This document shows, piece by piece, positions 14,077 to 22,409 of a stretch of 30,515 nucleotides of DNA (its first letter is position 1; each line of letters begins with the position of its first letter). The notes below the pieces were generated by a model. That model did no database searches and was not told the DNA's origin. It saw only the letters and a list, made by a program, of their open reading frames with translations. A program made the position numbers and the translations under genes. This DNA comes from CAKVLS01 sp045651685 (lineage in GTDB: Bacteria > Bacillota > Clostridia > Christensenellales > UBA1242), in NCBI GenBank assembly GCA_045651685.1, contig JAZRSV010000006.1, positions 1-30,515 of the forward strand. The letters are read 5' to 3'.

Positions 14077-14589
14077 TTATATAAGTTTTATAACTCTAGG
14101 TGCACATATAACAAACCAGCTAGAATATTTTGTTGGGTTTTGTACAAGATCTTTTGCTAAAGATTCTGGGCTTATCCACATACATTCGCTCGCCTCTGTA
14201 GGATCAAGAGTGATTGGTCCATCATAATAACCAAGCAATACATGGTCTATCTCATACTCATACAGATTGTCGTTAAACTTGTTTAAGTACACAAAGTTAA
14301 ACAATTCTTTTAACTTGCAACTACAGCCCAACTCTTCTTGCATACGGGCTTCTGCCGAAGATATAACATCTTCACCACTTCTTGGATGAGAGCAACATGC
14401 ATTTGCCCATAGACCAGGACTATGATATTTGTCTTGAGCTCTTTTTTGTATTAATATTTCGCCTTTATTATTTACCAAAAATACGCTAAATGCTCTATGC
14501 AATACTGGTTGTGCATGGGCATCAGCTTTGTTAATTATGCCAATCTCATTGTCAAAAAGATCGACTTTTACTAATTCATCTCTTAACAT
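14077..14589 (-). CDS. idi: Isopentenyl-diphosphate delta-isomerase, type 1 (Nudix)
   Basis: 170 aa with GGGAG five bases before the ATG. Seen: HRAFSVFLVN at about 31-40, WANACCSHPR at 61-70 with C66 equivalent to the catalytic Cys of E. coli Idi, the Nudix-like EARMQEELG (80-88), and YEYEIDHV with E113 as the expected catalytic Glu. It interconverts IPP and DMAPP in the cytoplasm, feeding isoprenoid synthesis including undecaprenyl phosphate. It is the last gene of a three-gene unit with the metallophosphoesterase and the RBBP9-like hydrolase. Type 1 is the metal-dependent, flavin-free form; many Firmicutes have the type 2 FMN enzyme instead. Confidence 0.92.
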   Translation of the reverse strand: MLRDELVKVDLFDNEIGIINKADAHAQPVLHRAFSVFLVNNKGEILIQKRAQDKYHSPGLWANACCSHPRSGEDVISSAEARMQEELGCSCKLKELFNFVYLNKFNDNLYEYEIDHVLLGYYDGPITLDPTEASECMWISPESLAKDLVQNPTKYSSWFVICAPRVIKLI

Positions 14590-14598
14590 TTTTACTCC

Positions 14599-15153
14599 CT
14601 ATAGATATGGTAATATCTCTGGCAAAGTCACAATGCCAGTTTCTGCGTTAAAATGACCCTTGCTAGGCACAAAGACATGCTCTGCATTAATAGAGTTGGC
14701 AAAGTCTTTTAGGGCTTCTAACTTAATATATGGGTCATCATCAGAATAAAAACAAACTCTCTTTGGACAAAGTTTTTCAAAACCAGAAACATCATCCAAA
14801 AACAATGTTTTGTTTAATTGATCTATTGTTTCAAAACCAGAAACAAAATTATTAGCACCACTTACAAAGATTGCTTTTTTGATAGATATGTTGTGTTTTA
14901 ACAAAAACTTTACAACAAAGACAGGACTTGCGCTATGACAAATAAAAGTTGTATCTTGATCAACCATACCGGCTTTTACATACCCCATAAGTACAGCTTC
15001 CCAGTTGTCAAAATTTTGATTATATGGCGTAGGCAGTTGTACACTCAAAGCTATAGCATCTTTGACATTGTCGTTAATGTATTTGTTAACCCAGCCAAAC
15101 CAATTGCCATAAACACTGCCACCAGTGCCATGTATAATAATATATTTATTCAT
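14599..15153 (-). CDS. RBBP9/YdeN-family serine hydrolase
   Basis: 184 aa. IIHGTGGSVYGNW near the start, FICHSAS with the nucleophile Ser (elbow CHS), YSDDDPYI with the likely acid, and SKGHFN with the catalytic His. This set is typical of the small RBBP9/YdeN hydrolases. AAGGAG precedes the ATG. It starts 2 bases after the metallophosphoesterase stop and ends 9 bases before idi, so all three share one transcript. It is a distant paralogue of the gene at 1340-1927. The substrate is unknown. Confidence 0.82.
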   Translation of the reverse strand: MNKYIIIHGTGGSVYGNWFGWVNKYINDNVKDAIALSVQLPTPYNQNFDNWEAVLMGYVKAGMVDQDTTFICHSASPVFVVKFLLKHNISIKKAIFVSGANNFVSGFETIDQLNKTLFLDDVSGFEKLCPKRVCFYSDDDPYIKLEALKDFANSINAEHVFVPSKGHFNAETGIVTLPEILPYL

Positions 15154-15155
15154 GA

Positions 15156-15857
15156 CTACTCCTTAATTGTTATTAATTTGTTATCTACCTTATCACAAGA
15201 AGTTAGATAATATGTTATGCCATTTTTTACAACTACTGGATCTGCCTTGCAACTACTACCATGCAAATGACCATATACGACTGTTTTTACTTCGTACTTT
15301 TCTAACAGCTCAGTAAAAGGGCTTGCTTCTCTTCTACTATTAAACGGCGGATAATGCAACATACATATTATTTCTTCGTTGTTTTGTTGTTGTTTTTTTG
15401 CACTTTGCAAAGACATCTCAAGTCGTATAAGCTCTCTATCAACAATCTTTTGATCTTGAGCATCAAGAGGTTCTCTCTCTGGCAAAATCCAACCACGACT
15501 GCCACATATTATATAATTGTCAAACTTGATACTGTCGTTTTGTATAGCATACATATCCGAAGGCAAAATACTTCTTACCTTACTTATAGTACTCCACCAA
15601 TAATCATGGTTGCCACGCAAAATTATTTTTTTACCCTTGCCAAGTTTTGATATATATTCGATATCAACAACAGCATCTTCTAGAGACATTGCCCAGCTTA
15701 TATCACCAGCAATAATAACCAAGTCATCTTCGGACACCTTTGATTGCCAGTCACTTGCTATTGTATCTATATAATTGTCCCAAGTAGGGCCAAATATATC
15801 CATTGGCTTTGGATTGTTTATAGACAAATGTAAATCACTTATTGCAAATATTTTCAT
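15156..15857 (-). CDS. Calcineurin-like metallophosphoesterase (COG1768-type)
   Basis: 233 aa. The five metal-binding blocks appear in order: AISDLHLS (DxH) near the start, IIAGDISWA (GD), LRGNHDYWW (GNHD), CMLHYPPF (H) and VYGHLHGS (GHxH). This is a complete dimetal centre of the metallophosphoesterase fold. The GDISWAM and GNHDYWW wording resembles the COG1768 group of predicted phosphohydrolases. The substrate may be a phosphodiester or nucleotide; it is not known. AAAGGA precedes the ATG and a good promoter lies at 15881-15909. It leads the operon with the RBBP9-like gene and idi. Confidence 0.88.
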   Translation of the reverse strand: MKIFAISDLHLSINNPKPMDIFGPTWDNYIDTIASDWQSKVSEDDLVIIAGDISWAMSLEDAVVDIEYISKLGKGKKIILRGNHDYWWSTISKVRSILPSDMYAIQNDSIKFDNYIICGSRGWILPEREPLDAQDQKIVDRELIRLEMSLQSAKKQQQNNEEIICMLHYPPFNSRREASPFTELLEKYEVKTVVYGHLHGSSCKADPVVVKNGITYYLTSCDKVDNKLITIKE

Positions 15858-15880
15858 AACTTTCCTTTATAAACAAAGTT

Positions 15881-15909
15881 AGTATGACATAAAAATGCTT
15901 TTTTGGCAA
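15881..15909 (-). promoter_or_regulatory. Promoter of the metallophosphoesterase-RBBP9-idi operon
   Basis: Minus strand: -35 TTGCCA (15904-15909), 17-base spacer, -10 CATACT (15881-15886). The start codon is about 24 bases further on. Confidence 0.6.
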
Positions 15910-15940
15910 CGACATTAACTACAAACAAAGTATTTTGCGA

Positions 15941-15974
15941 CAAAAAAATTAACGATAGAATTAATCTATCGTTA
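15941..15974 (-). terminator. Terminator after the Cys-containing hypothetical gene
   Basis: Perfect 10-base arms TAACGATAGA and TCTATCGTTA (15950-15959, 15965-15974) enclose a 5-base loop. Minus-strand AATTTTTTTG follows. Confidence 0.85.
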
Positions 15975-15979
15975 TATTT

Positions 15980-16630
15980 TTATATGCGTTGATTTTGAAT
16001 AGCTGTTGGATATATTGGCAGCTCTAAAACACCATTGCACGCATCAACAGTATACTCTTGACAAGCAGGAGCCGAACAATAGCCATATGTTGGCACTAAC
16101 AATTCTGCCCTTACAATAACACGAAGAATTATTGTGATACAAGCGCTAATATTAAATGTGCTACCTGACACATATGCGCCAGAAGGACTAGAGCTTGCGC
16201 CAAAAGCTTCGATAGTATAAGGGACAATTGATGGTTGTGGTACAAACAAAATAACATCATTAGGCACTGTCAAAGTTGTTGTACCTGTACCTGTCACACC
16301 ATTAGCATCTGTATATGTAACAAGCAATGGTATATTGACATCTGCGCTAACTCTAGCAAAGTTAGGTTTGTCTAAAAGTCTTTCTACAACAAGATTGGTA
16401 ATGGTAGCTTCTCCATTAGTTGTCGCCGAAACAAAAGTAAGTGGCAATGTTGGATTCTCTGGGCTTTGGTTAGACAAAGTCACTTGCACATTAGTTTGTT
16501 GTAGCTGTTTCATACATGAGTCTAGCACCTTATTTGTTTGAATACACGCTTTTTCGCAAATACCGTTTAGAGGATTGCCCGAAATAATTCCAGGCGTATT
16601 TCCTGTACGGTTGCAAGTATAAAATGACAT
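15980..16630 (-). CDS. Unrecognised Cys-containing, beta-rich protein
   Basis: 216 aa. Not assigned. Seen: no signal peptide and no membrane segment; an N-terminal part with C6, C25, C29 and C39 (NGICEKACI, VLDSC) and a helix-like QTNKVLDSCMKQLQQ. A Thr/Val-rich region with alternating hydrophobic residues (ANGVTGTGTTTLTVPNDVIL) suggests a beta-sandwich, and four more Cys lie near the end (SACIT, GYCSAPAC, DAC). From memory, similar proteins occur widely in spore-forming Clostridia; a coat-like or structural role is only a guess. It has its own -10 (16669-16674) after the engB terminator and its own strong terminator, so it is a separate unit. AGGAGG lies 13 bases before the ATG, a rather long spacing. 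Confidence 0.7.
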   Translation of the reverse strand: MSFYTCNRTGNTPGIISGNPLNGICEKACIQTNKVLDSCMKQLQQTNVQVTLSNQSPENPTLPLTFVSATTNGEATITNLVVERLLDKPNFARVSADVNIPLLVTYTDANGVTGTGTTTLTVPNDVILFVPQPSIVPYTIEAFGASSSPSGAYVSGSTFNISACITIILRVIVRAELLVPTYGYCSAPACQEYTVDACNGVLELPIYPTAIQNQRI

Positions 16631-16668
16631 AGTTTTTATATAACCTCCTACTAAATAATATGCAGGAC

Positions 16669-16674
16669 ATTATA
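16669..16674 (-). promoter_or_regulatory. -10 element for the Cys-containing hypothetical gene
   Basis: The minus strand reads TTTTGTATAATG about 38 bases before the ATG, just past the engB terminator. The -35 is poor and overlaps the T-run. Confidence 0.45.
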
Positions 16675-16684
16675 CAAAAGTTAA

Positions 16685-16714
16685 CAATAAAAAAACCTAG
16701 CAAATTGCTAGGTT
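16685..16714 (-). terminator. Terminator after engB
   Basis: Nine-base arms AACCTAGCA and TGCTAGGTT with a 3-base loop, then TTTTTTATT on the minus strand. Confidence 0.8.
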
Positions 16715-16718
16715 GTTT

Positions 16719-17327
16719 TTATTCTTCTATTTTTACATCAAGGTCTACTTGTAGTCGTTGTTCTATACTATCAAGCAAGTCTTGAGCGCCTATCTTATTA
16801 TCTACCGAAGTAATTATAAAGCTTTTTGTTGTAAGGCCAAGTTCGTTAGCTATCTTTTGTTTGTTAACGCCCAATTGCGCTTTAGAAAGTTTGTCACATT
16901 TGGTCAACACAAACACAGTAGGTATCTTGTAAAAATACAAATACTTTAGCATTTGATGATCTTTTTCGGTTGGCATATGTCTACTATCTAATAGCATATA
17001 TACGCATTTTAGATTTTTGCTGGTTGTTAGATAGTTGCCCATAAGATCGCCCCAAGTTTCTTGATCTTGTTTGCTTGCTTTGGCATAGCCATAACCAGGC
17101 AAGTCTACTAACAAAAATTCATCATTAATCAAAAAATAATTTACCAAACGAGTTCTACCTGGCAAAGATGATGTTTTTGCTAGGCTTTTGTTATTGGCAA
17201 TCAAGTTAATAAGGCTACTCTTGCCCACATTGCTGCGGCCTACAAAAGCGATCTCACTATAATTGCTTTGGTACAAATCTTTATAATTTGACACACTTTT
17301 TACAAACTGTGCTTTTTTTATTTTCAT
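16719..17327 (-). CDS. engB: EngB/YsxC ribosome-biogenesis GTPase
   Basis: 202 aa. Seen: G1 GRSNVGKSSLIN (about 30-41), G2 region LPGRTRLVNYF, G3 DLPGYGYAKA, G4 TKCDKLSK and the QLGVNKQKI segment typical of the family. EngB/YsxC helps assemble the 50S subunit. It follows clpX by 20 bases, with AAAGGAG before the ATG, and closes the tig-clpP-clpX-engB block. In Bacillus lon genes lie between clpX and ysxC; none are here. Confidence 0.95.
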   Translation of the reverse strand: MKIKKAQFVKSVSNYKDLYQSNYSEIAFVGRSNVGKSSLINLIANNKSLAKTSSLPGRTRLVNYFLINDEFLLVDLPGYGYAKASKQDQETWGDLMGNYLTTSKNLKCVYMLLDSRHMPTEKDHQMLKYLYFYKIPTVFVLTKCDKLSKAQLGVNKQKIANELGLTTKSFIITSVDNKIGAQDLLDSIEQRLQVDLDVKIEE

Positions 17328-17347
17328 AATTACTCCTTTGTAAAAAC

Positions 17348-18643
17348 TTAAGAAGCAGCTTCGGTATCAGTTGTTTCGATCGGTTGTTCTACTTGTTCTG
17401 GCTTTCTGATATAGTTAGGCTCTGGATCACCATTGATAAAGTTATCATTAATAATAATGCTCTCAATAGTCTTATCTGCAGGTGCAGAATACATTAGGCC
17501 TAGCATTCTTTCTTCTAAAATTGTTCTCAAGCCTCTTGCACCAGTTTTTAGCTTAATTGCCTTTTGAGCGACAGCTTTTACTGCACTGTCATCAAATTGC
17601 AAATCGATACCGTCCATATCAAACATCTTTTTGTATTGTTTGGTCAAAGAGTTTCTTGGACGAGTCAAAATACTAACTAAAGCTTCTTCATCAAGATCAT
17701 GCAAACCAACCACTATTGGCAAACGGCCAACAAACTCTGGTATCAAACCAAAGTTAGTCAAGTCTTGTGGTTGAATTTGTTTGATAAGCTTAAATGTTTC
17801 TTTTTGTTCGGTTGTTTTTACGCCAGCGCCAAAACCAAGTGATTTGTCAACGGTACGCTTTTCGATAATTTTGTCCAAACCTACAAAAGCACCACCACAA
17901 ATAAACAAAATGTTAGTTGTATCTATTTGCAACATTTCTTGTTGTGGATGTTTGCGACCACCTTGAGGAGGCACGCTTGCAATTGTACTTTCTAATATCT
18001 TTAACAAAGCTTGTTGTACACCTTCACCTGATACATCACGAGTGATAGAACGATTTTCGGTGCTGCGTCTGATCTTGTCAATTTCGTCTATATAAATAAT
18101 ACCACGCTCTGCTTTGGCGATGTCATAGTCTGCATTTTGTATAAGCTTAAGCAAAATGTTTTCGACATCTTCACCCACATAGCCAGCTTCGGTTAGAGTG
18201 GTTGCATCTGCCGTTGCAAAAGGTACTTTTAGTATTTTTGCAAGAGTTTTTGCTAGCAATGTTTTGCCACAACCTGTTGGGCCTATCATTAAGATATTGC
18301 TTTTTTCTAATTCGATAGGTGTAGCATCTAGCTTTTGCTTTTTGATTTCGGCATTATAATTAATACGCTTGTAGTGATTGTATACTGCTACTGACAAAGC
18401 TCTCTTTGCTTCGTCTTGACCGATAATATAATCGTCTAATGCTTCTTTTATTTGATGAGGCAAAGGCAAGTCGATTTTGTCTTGAACTTGTTTTTCTCCG
18501 CCGCCTTCTTTTATTATATCTCTACATAAATCTACACACTCATCACATATAAAACTAGAACCTTCTGGGCTAGCAATAAGTCTTTTTACTTCGACTTGTG
18601 ATTTGCCACAAAACGAACAGTTTAGGTTGTTTTCTTTTTGCAC
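17348..18643 (-). CDS. clpX: ATP-dependent Clp protease ATP-binding subunit ClpX
   Basis: 431 aa, beginning at a GTG (18643) with AGGAGA eight bases upstream. The N-terminal zinc domain has C9, C12, C33 and C36 (CX2C-X20-CX2C). The AAA+ core has Walker A GPTGCGKT, Walker B IIYIDEIDKI, the pore-loop region YVGEDV, sensor regions and ARGLRTILEE near the C-terminus. ClpX unfolds substrates for ClpP, which is encoded just upstream. A hairpin at 18680-18721 separates the two genes, so clpX expression may be lower than or partly independent of clpP. Confidence 0.96.
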   Translation of the reverse strand: MQKENNLNCSFCGKSQVEVKRLIASPEGSSFICDECVDLCRDIIKEGGGEKQVQDKIDLPLPHQIKEALDDYIIGQDEAKRALSVAVYNHYKRINYNAEIKKQKLDATPIELEKSNILMIGPTGCGKTLLAKTLAKILKVPFATADATTLTEAGYVGEDVENILLKLIQNADYDIAKAERGIIYIDEIDKIRRSTENRSITRDVSGEGVQQALLKILESTIASVPPQGGRKHPQQEMLQIDTTNILFICGGAFVGLDKIIEKRTVDKSLGFGAGVKTTEQKETFKLIKQIQPQDLTNFGLIPEFVGRLPIVVGLHDLDEEALVSILTRPRNSLTKQYKKMFDMDGIDLQFDDSAVKAVAQKAIKLKTGARGLRTILEERMLGLMYSAPADKTIESIIINDNFINGDPEPNYIRKPEQVEQPIETTDTEAAS

Positions 18644-18679
18644 AATAAAGTCTCCTAATAATAATTTGAGTTTTACCTA

Positions 18680-18721
18680 AAAATAACAAAAGTAGTCAAA
18701 CAATTTTTGCCTGACTACCTT
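18680..18721 (-). terminator. Hairpin with T-rich tail between clpP and clpX
   Basis: Minus-strand arms around GTAGTCA and TGACTAC, extended to about 10 pairs with one G-U, then TTTTGTTATTTTT. It is probably a partial terminator or processing site inside the operon. Confidence 0.55.
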
Positions 18722-18726
18722 GTGGG

Positions 18727-19308
18727 TTATTTTCTTTTTTCAAAGATTTCGTCAATCAAGCCATATTCTTTAGCTTGTTCGGCAGACATATAATAATCTC
18801 TATCTGTATCTGTTTTGACTTTTTCTAAATCTTGTCCAGTACGCTCTGCCAAGATTTTGTTTAATTTTTCTTTAGTGTTTTGAATATGTTTTGCTTGTAT
18901 TTGAATATCACTAGCTTGACCTTTTGCACCACCTAGAGGTTGGTGTATCATGATCTCACTATTAGGCAATGCAAATCTCTTACCTTTTGTACCACTAGCT
19001 AGCAAAAATGCACCCATGCTTGCTGCAAGACCAACGCATATTGTTGATACATCACATTTGATATAATTGATTGTATCATAAATAGCAAAGCCAGCAGAAA
19101 CGCTACCACCAGGGCTGTTGATATACAAAGATATATCTTTGTCTGGGTTTTTGCCTTCTAGGTAGATAAGTTGAGCAACAATACTGTTAGCAACATTGTC
19201 ATCAATTTCTCCACTCAAAAATATAATTCTGTCTTCTAAAAGTCTAGAATAAATATCATAACTTCTTTCGCCAGTACTTGTCTGGTCTACGACATATGGA
19301 ATTAACAT
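18727..19308 (-). CDS. clpP: ATP-dependent Clp protease proteolytic subunit ClpP
   Basis: 193 aa, standard length. The catalytic triad is visible as S97 (GLAASMGAFL), H122 (MIHQPLGG) and D171 (DRDYYMS). The N-terminal LIPYVVDQTSTGERSYDIYS is the usual axial-loop region after processing. It forms the tetradecameric protease chamber served by ClpX. AAGGAG precedes the ATG and the gene starts 30 bases after tig. No CtsR box was found before tig or clpP. Confidence 0.97.
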   Translation of the reverse strand: MLIPYVVDQTSTGERSYDIYSRLLEDRIIFLSGEIDDNVANSIVAQLIYLEGKNPDKDISLYINSPGGSVSAGFAIYDTINYIKCDVSTICVGLAASMGAFLLASGTKGKRFALPNSEIMIHQPLGGAKGQASDIQIQAKHIQNTKEKLNKILAERTGQDLEKVKTDTDRDYYMSAEQAKEYGLIDEIFEKRK

Positions 19309-19338
19309 TCATATTCTCCTTACTATAGGTATAAATTA

Positions 19339-20616
19339 TTAGTTGTTTTCTTTTAAGAATTTTAACAATTTGTTAATTAAGATACCGTTTTCGATGTAAG
19401 CGATTTGGTCATCACCAAGTTCTTTTTTGATTTGGTCGATAGTCTTTTCGCTACCCTTTTTGTTTTCGTTATATTTATCTTCGATATCTTTGTCAGTCAC
19501 TGTGATATTTTCTTTATTTACAATAGCTTCTAAAACTAAACGAGTTTTTACTGTCTTTTTAGCATCGTCCATACGGCTTGCTTTTAATTCTTCTACAGTA
19601 GTTTTTGCATATTTTAGATAATCTTCTAGTTTTAGACCTTGATAGCTTAGTCTATATTCAAATTCTCTAATATAGTCTTCTGCTTGTTGTTCTACCATAA
19701 CTTGTGGGATATCAACAGTTGCATTTTCGGTAACCTTTTCGATAAGGTTGTTTTCAAATTCGTGTTCTGCAGAATGTTTTAGTTCGTCTGCTAGTTTTTG
19801 CTCTGTATCTTTCTTTAGATCTGCAAGAGTTTCAAATTCGCTAACTTCGCTAGCAAACTCATCATTTAGCTCTGGCAATACTTTTTCTTTGATAGCTTTT
19901 ACTGTCACCTTAAATACAGCTGGTTTGCCTTTTAGGTTTTCTGCTGGGTATTCTTCTGGGAAGGTAACATTGATATCTTTTGTATCAGAAACTTTCATAC
20001 CAACGATTTGATCTTCAAAAGTATCGATAAATGAGTGAGAACCAATCTCTAGGTCATAGTCGTTAGCAGCGCCACCATCAAATTTAACGCCATCTACACT
20101 ACCTTCAAAGTCGATAGTTGCGATATCGCCAACTTTAACTGCACGGTCAGAAACTTCTTCAAATCTAGCACGAGAGTTAACAAGTTGGTTAAGTCTTTCT
20201 TCTACTTGTTCTTTTGATACTTCTACTTTTGGCATTTCTACTTTTAGGCCAGTATAAGCGCCCAAAGTTACTTCTGGTTTGTTATAAACTGTAGCAACAA
20301 TAACAATACCGTCTTTACCAATTTCTTGAATGCTCAAGCTTGGAGCATCAACTGGTTGAATTGTTTTTTCATTTTGCAAAACTTCAAAGTAGTATCTATA
20401 AAAACATCCGTCAATAGCATCTTCATAAAAAACGCCTTCGCCAAAGTTTTTCTCCAAAACTTTTCTTGGAACATGACCTTTACGGAAACCTTGGATGTTG
20501 TATTTACCTTTATTTTTTTCGTAAGCTGTTTGAACTGCTTGTTCCCATTCATCTTTATCAAGAGAGATAGTTACTTCAATTCTTTTGTCTTCTAGTGTTT
20601 TAGTAGTATATTTCAT
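19339..20616 (-). CDS. tig: Trigger factor, ribosome-associated chaperone and prolyl isomerase
   Basis: 425 aa. The N-terminal ribosome-binding domain contains the signature region GFRKGHVPRKVLEKNFG (about 43-59). The central FKBP-type domain begins about residue 160 (VGDIATIDFEGSVDGVKFDGG). The long helical C-terminal domain ends in the usual charged tail. It binds nascent chains at the ribosome exit. AAGGAG precedes the ATG and a strong promoter is at 20670-20699. It is the first gene of the tig-clpP-clpX-engB unit. Confidence 0.95.
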   Translation of the reverse strand: MKYTTKTLEDKRIEVTISLDKDEWEQAVQTAYEKNKGKYNIQGFRKGHVPRKVLEKNFGEGVFYEDAIDGCFYRYYFEVLQNEKTIQPVDAPSLSIQEIGKDGIVIVATVYNKPEVTLGAYTGLKVEMPKVEVSKEQVEERLNQLVNSRARFEEVSDRAVKVGDIATIDFEGSVDGVKFDGGAANDYDLEIGSHSFIDTFEDQIVGMKVSDTKDINVTFPEEYPAENLKGKPAVFKVTVKAIKEKVLPELNDEFASEVSEFETLADLKKDTEQKLADELKHSAEHEFENNLIEKVTENATVDIPQVMVEQQAEDYIREFEYRLSYQGLKLEDYLKYAKTTVEELKASRMDDAKKTVKTRLVLEAIVNKENITVTDKDIEDKYNENKKGSEKTIDQIKKELGDDQIAYIENGILINKLLKFLKENN

Positions 20617-20669
20617 AAATTTCTCCTTAAAAATGCAACCTACAATACTTTATTTTAGTCGCCTTGTAG

Positions 20670-20699
20670 ATTATATCACATTTGCTATAAATTTTTCAA
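20670..20699 (-). promoter_or_regulatory. Promoter of the tig-clpP-clpX-engB operon
   Basis: Minus strand: -35 TTGAAA (20694-20699), 18-base spacer, -10 TATAAT (20670-20675) preceded by TGA (extended -10). The leader is about 47 bases. Confidence 0.75.
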
Positions 20700-20730
20700 G
20701 TCATTTTGTGTTTGAAATGACTATATTTAC

Positions 20731-20771
20731 AAAAAAAATAACGAACTTTGTCTTAAAAAACAAGTTCGTTA
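20731..20771 (-). terminator. Terminator of the lspA operon
   Basis: Ten-base arms TAACGAACTT and AAGTTCGTTA (20762-20771, 20739-20748 on the minus strand) with a loop, followed by eight T. Confidence 0.85.
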
Positions 20772-20777
20772 ACTCAA

Positions 20778-21173
20778 TTATAATGCTAAAAACATTTTTA
20801 CAACCATACCAATAAGTATGATACTAATTGTTACACACAAAATACCAGGTGCTAAAGTGTCTATGCTCAAACTTAACTTTCTTTTGATAATCTTTTTGTT
20901 GTCGTCTGGCACCATATAGACATCTTCTTCGTAGCCGTATTCTGACACATCAAAAGTCTCGCCTTCGACATCAACACCTTCTTTTTTTAGTTCTTTAATT
21001 TTTCTGTAGCGCTTAAAAAATACAATTGACAACATAAAGCAAGCAATTGCAAGAGCTGTTAGACAAACTATAACAGCAACTGACACTAATAAAGACAATA
21101 TCAAACCAAGCAATGAAATGCCTAAAAATACAACTATTGTTAAATTAAATTTTGATTCAAAAAATTTTTTCAT
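20778..21173 (-). CDS. Small membrane protein of unknown function
   Basis: 131 aa, not recognised. Two adjacent hydrophobic segments lie at about 11-33 and 35-52, then a charged stretch (FKRYRKIKELKKEGVDVEGE) and an acidic Tyr-containing linker (EYGYEEDVYMVPDD). A third membrane segment (LAPGILCVTISIILIGMVVKMFL) is at the C-terminus. GAGGGG precedes the ATG. It is the last gene of the lspA-pseudouridine synthase unit, before a strong terminator. Its function cannot be inferred. Confidence 0.65.
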   Translation of the reverse strand: MKKFFESKFNLTIVVFLGISLLGLILSLLVSVAVIVCLTALAIACFMLSIVFFKRYRKIKELKKEGVDVEGETFDVSEYGYEEDVYMVPDDNKKIIKRKLSLSIDTLAPGILCVTISIILIGMVVKMFLAL

Positions 21174-21194
21174 AGTCCCCTCAAAAAGTCAAAA

Positions 21195-21446
21195 TTACAA
21201 AATGTAAAATACTGCAATCAAAACAATTGCCAATATTAATGTGACAAGATACAACTTGTTGCGTCTACTGCAAGAAAAGTATATACCACCAAGACTCGCA
21301 CCAAAAATACCCACAAAAAGTGAGGCAGAACGGCATATATCAGATATGCTTGTTATAATTCTACCAACTACAGAAAGCACTGCAATGGCAACAACACACA
21401 ACCAGCATATAAACAAAATAATGTTTTTGGTAGTAAGTTTTGACAT
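21195..21446 (-). CDS. Small three-segment membrane protein, unknown function
   Basis: 83 aa from ATG 21446, chosen because CAGGAGAAATT lies directly before it; the frame stays open to 21461. Three hydrophobic segments fill almost the whole protein: IILFICWLCVVAIAVLSVV, ASLFVGIFGASLGGIYF and LYLVTLILAIVLIAVFYIL. Basic residues (SRRNK) lie between the last two. No family recognised. It sits between the pseudouridine synthase and the 131-aa membrane protein in one transcription unit. Confidence 0.6.
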   Translation of the reverse strand: MSKLTTKNIILFICWLCVVAIAVLSVVGRIITSISDICRSASLFVGIFGASLGGIYFSCSRRNKLYLVTLILAIVLIAVFYIL

Positions 21447-21491
21447 AATTTCTCCTGTCAATATAATAACATACTTTTATAAAAAGTAAAA

Positions 21492-22406
21492 TTAGTTTTG
21501 TAATGTATTTAGAAATTTTTCAAAATAATCAGGCAATGGACATGTAAACTGCATAAATTCGCCTGTTGTTGGGTGATTAAAGCCTATTTTGTAGGCATGC
21601 AACAATTGTCCATCAAGGCCTGTTTTGTCTATAGTTTTGTAGTAGGTTTTGTCACCTACTATAGGGTGACCTATATAAGTAGAGTGTACGCGTATCTGAT
21701 GTGTACGACCTGTCTTTAGTTCGTACTCTACAAGAGTATAACCTTTGTATCTTGTTTTTACTTTATAATTAGTTATTGCTACTTTGCCTTCGTTAGGTCT
21801 AACTACAAATATTTTTTTACGCTCATGCTCGCCTCTTTTTAGGTTGGTTTGTATTGTACCTTCTTCTTGTTTTAGAGAGCCATACACCAATGCCAAATAG
21901 TTGCGCTTGCACACTTTATCTTGTATTTGCTTGGCAAGACTTATGTGTGCCTTGTCATTTTTTGCAATAACAATCAAGCCAGAAGTATCTTTGTCCAAGC
22001 GATGTACAATGCCAGGTCTTATTTCACCATTAATACCACTCAAGTCTTTGATATGATATAGCAAGGCATTGACCAAAGTACCACTATAACAACCACTCGA
22101 AGGATGAGTGACCATGCCTTGTTTTTTGTTAATAACAGCCAAATCTTGATCTTGATAAACAATATCAAGGGGTATGTTTTCTGGGTTGATGTCTGTACAT
22201 GTTGGTTCTGGCATATCAAGCGAAACTACATCGCCAAGCTTTAGCATATAGCCTGCTTTTACAACTTTACCATTAACTACAACTTGGTCTTTTTGAATCA
22301 TATTTTTGATATGACTGCGTGTTAACTCAACCATTTTTGCAGACAAAAAACTGTCCAACCTTTGTTGAACATCTTGACTATCAATGGTAAAAGTTAATTG
22401 TTGCAT
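21492..22406 (-). CDS. RluA-family 23S rRNA pseudouridine synthase (RluD-like)
   Basis: 304 aa. It has an N-terminal S4 RNA-binding domain (about 15-60, RLDSFLSAKM...VVVNGKVVKAGYML) and the catalytic block GIVHRLDKDTSG with D138 as the catalytic Asp. LKTGRTHQIRVH and HPIVGD follow near 230-255. This is the full RluC/RluD architecture. Members isomerise uridines in 23S rRNA. It starts 3 bases after lspA, a classic Firmicutes lspA-rluD (ylyB) pairing. Which uridines it modifies cannot be decided from sequence. Confidence 0.92.
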   Translation of the reverse strand: MQQLTFTIDSQDVQQRLDSFLSAKMVELTRSHIKNMIQKDQVVVNGKVVKAGYMLKLGDVVSLDMPEPTCTDINPENIPLDIVYQDQDLAVINKKQGMVTHPSSGCYSGTLVNALLYHIKDLSGINGEIRPGIVHRLDKDTSGLIVIAKNDKAHISLAKQIQDKVCKRNYLALVYGSLKQEEGTIQTNLKRGEHERKKIFVVRPNEGKVAITNYKVKTRYKGYTLVEYELKTGRTHQIRVHSTYIGHPIVGDKTYYKTIDKTGLDGQLLHAYKIGFNHPTTGEFMQFTCPLPDYFEKFLNTLQN

Positions 22407-22409
22407 TAA

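Noticed and set aside
20334..20561. Second minus-strand frame of 75 codons inside tig
   Set aside because: It lies within the trigger factor signature region in another frame; tig is certain.
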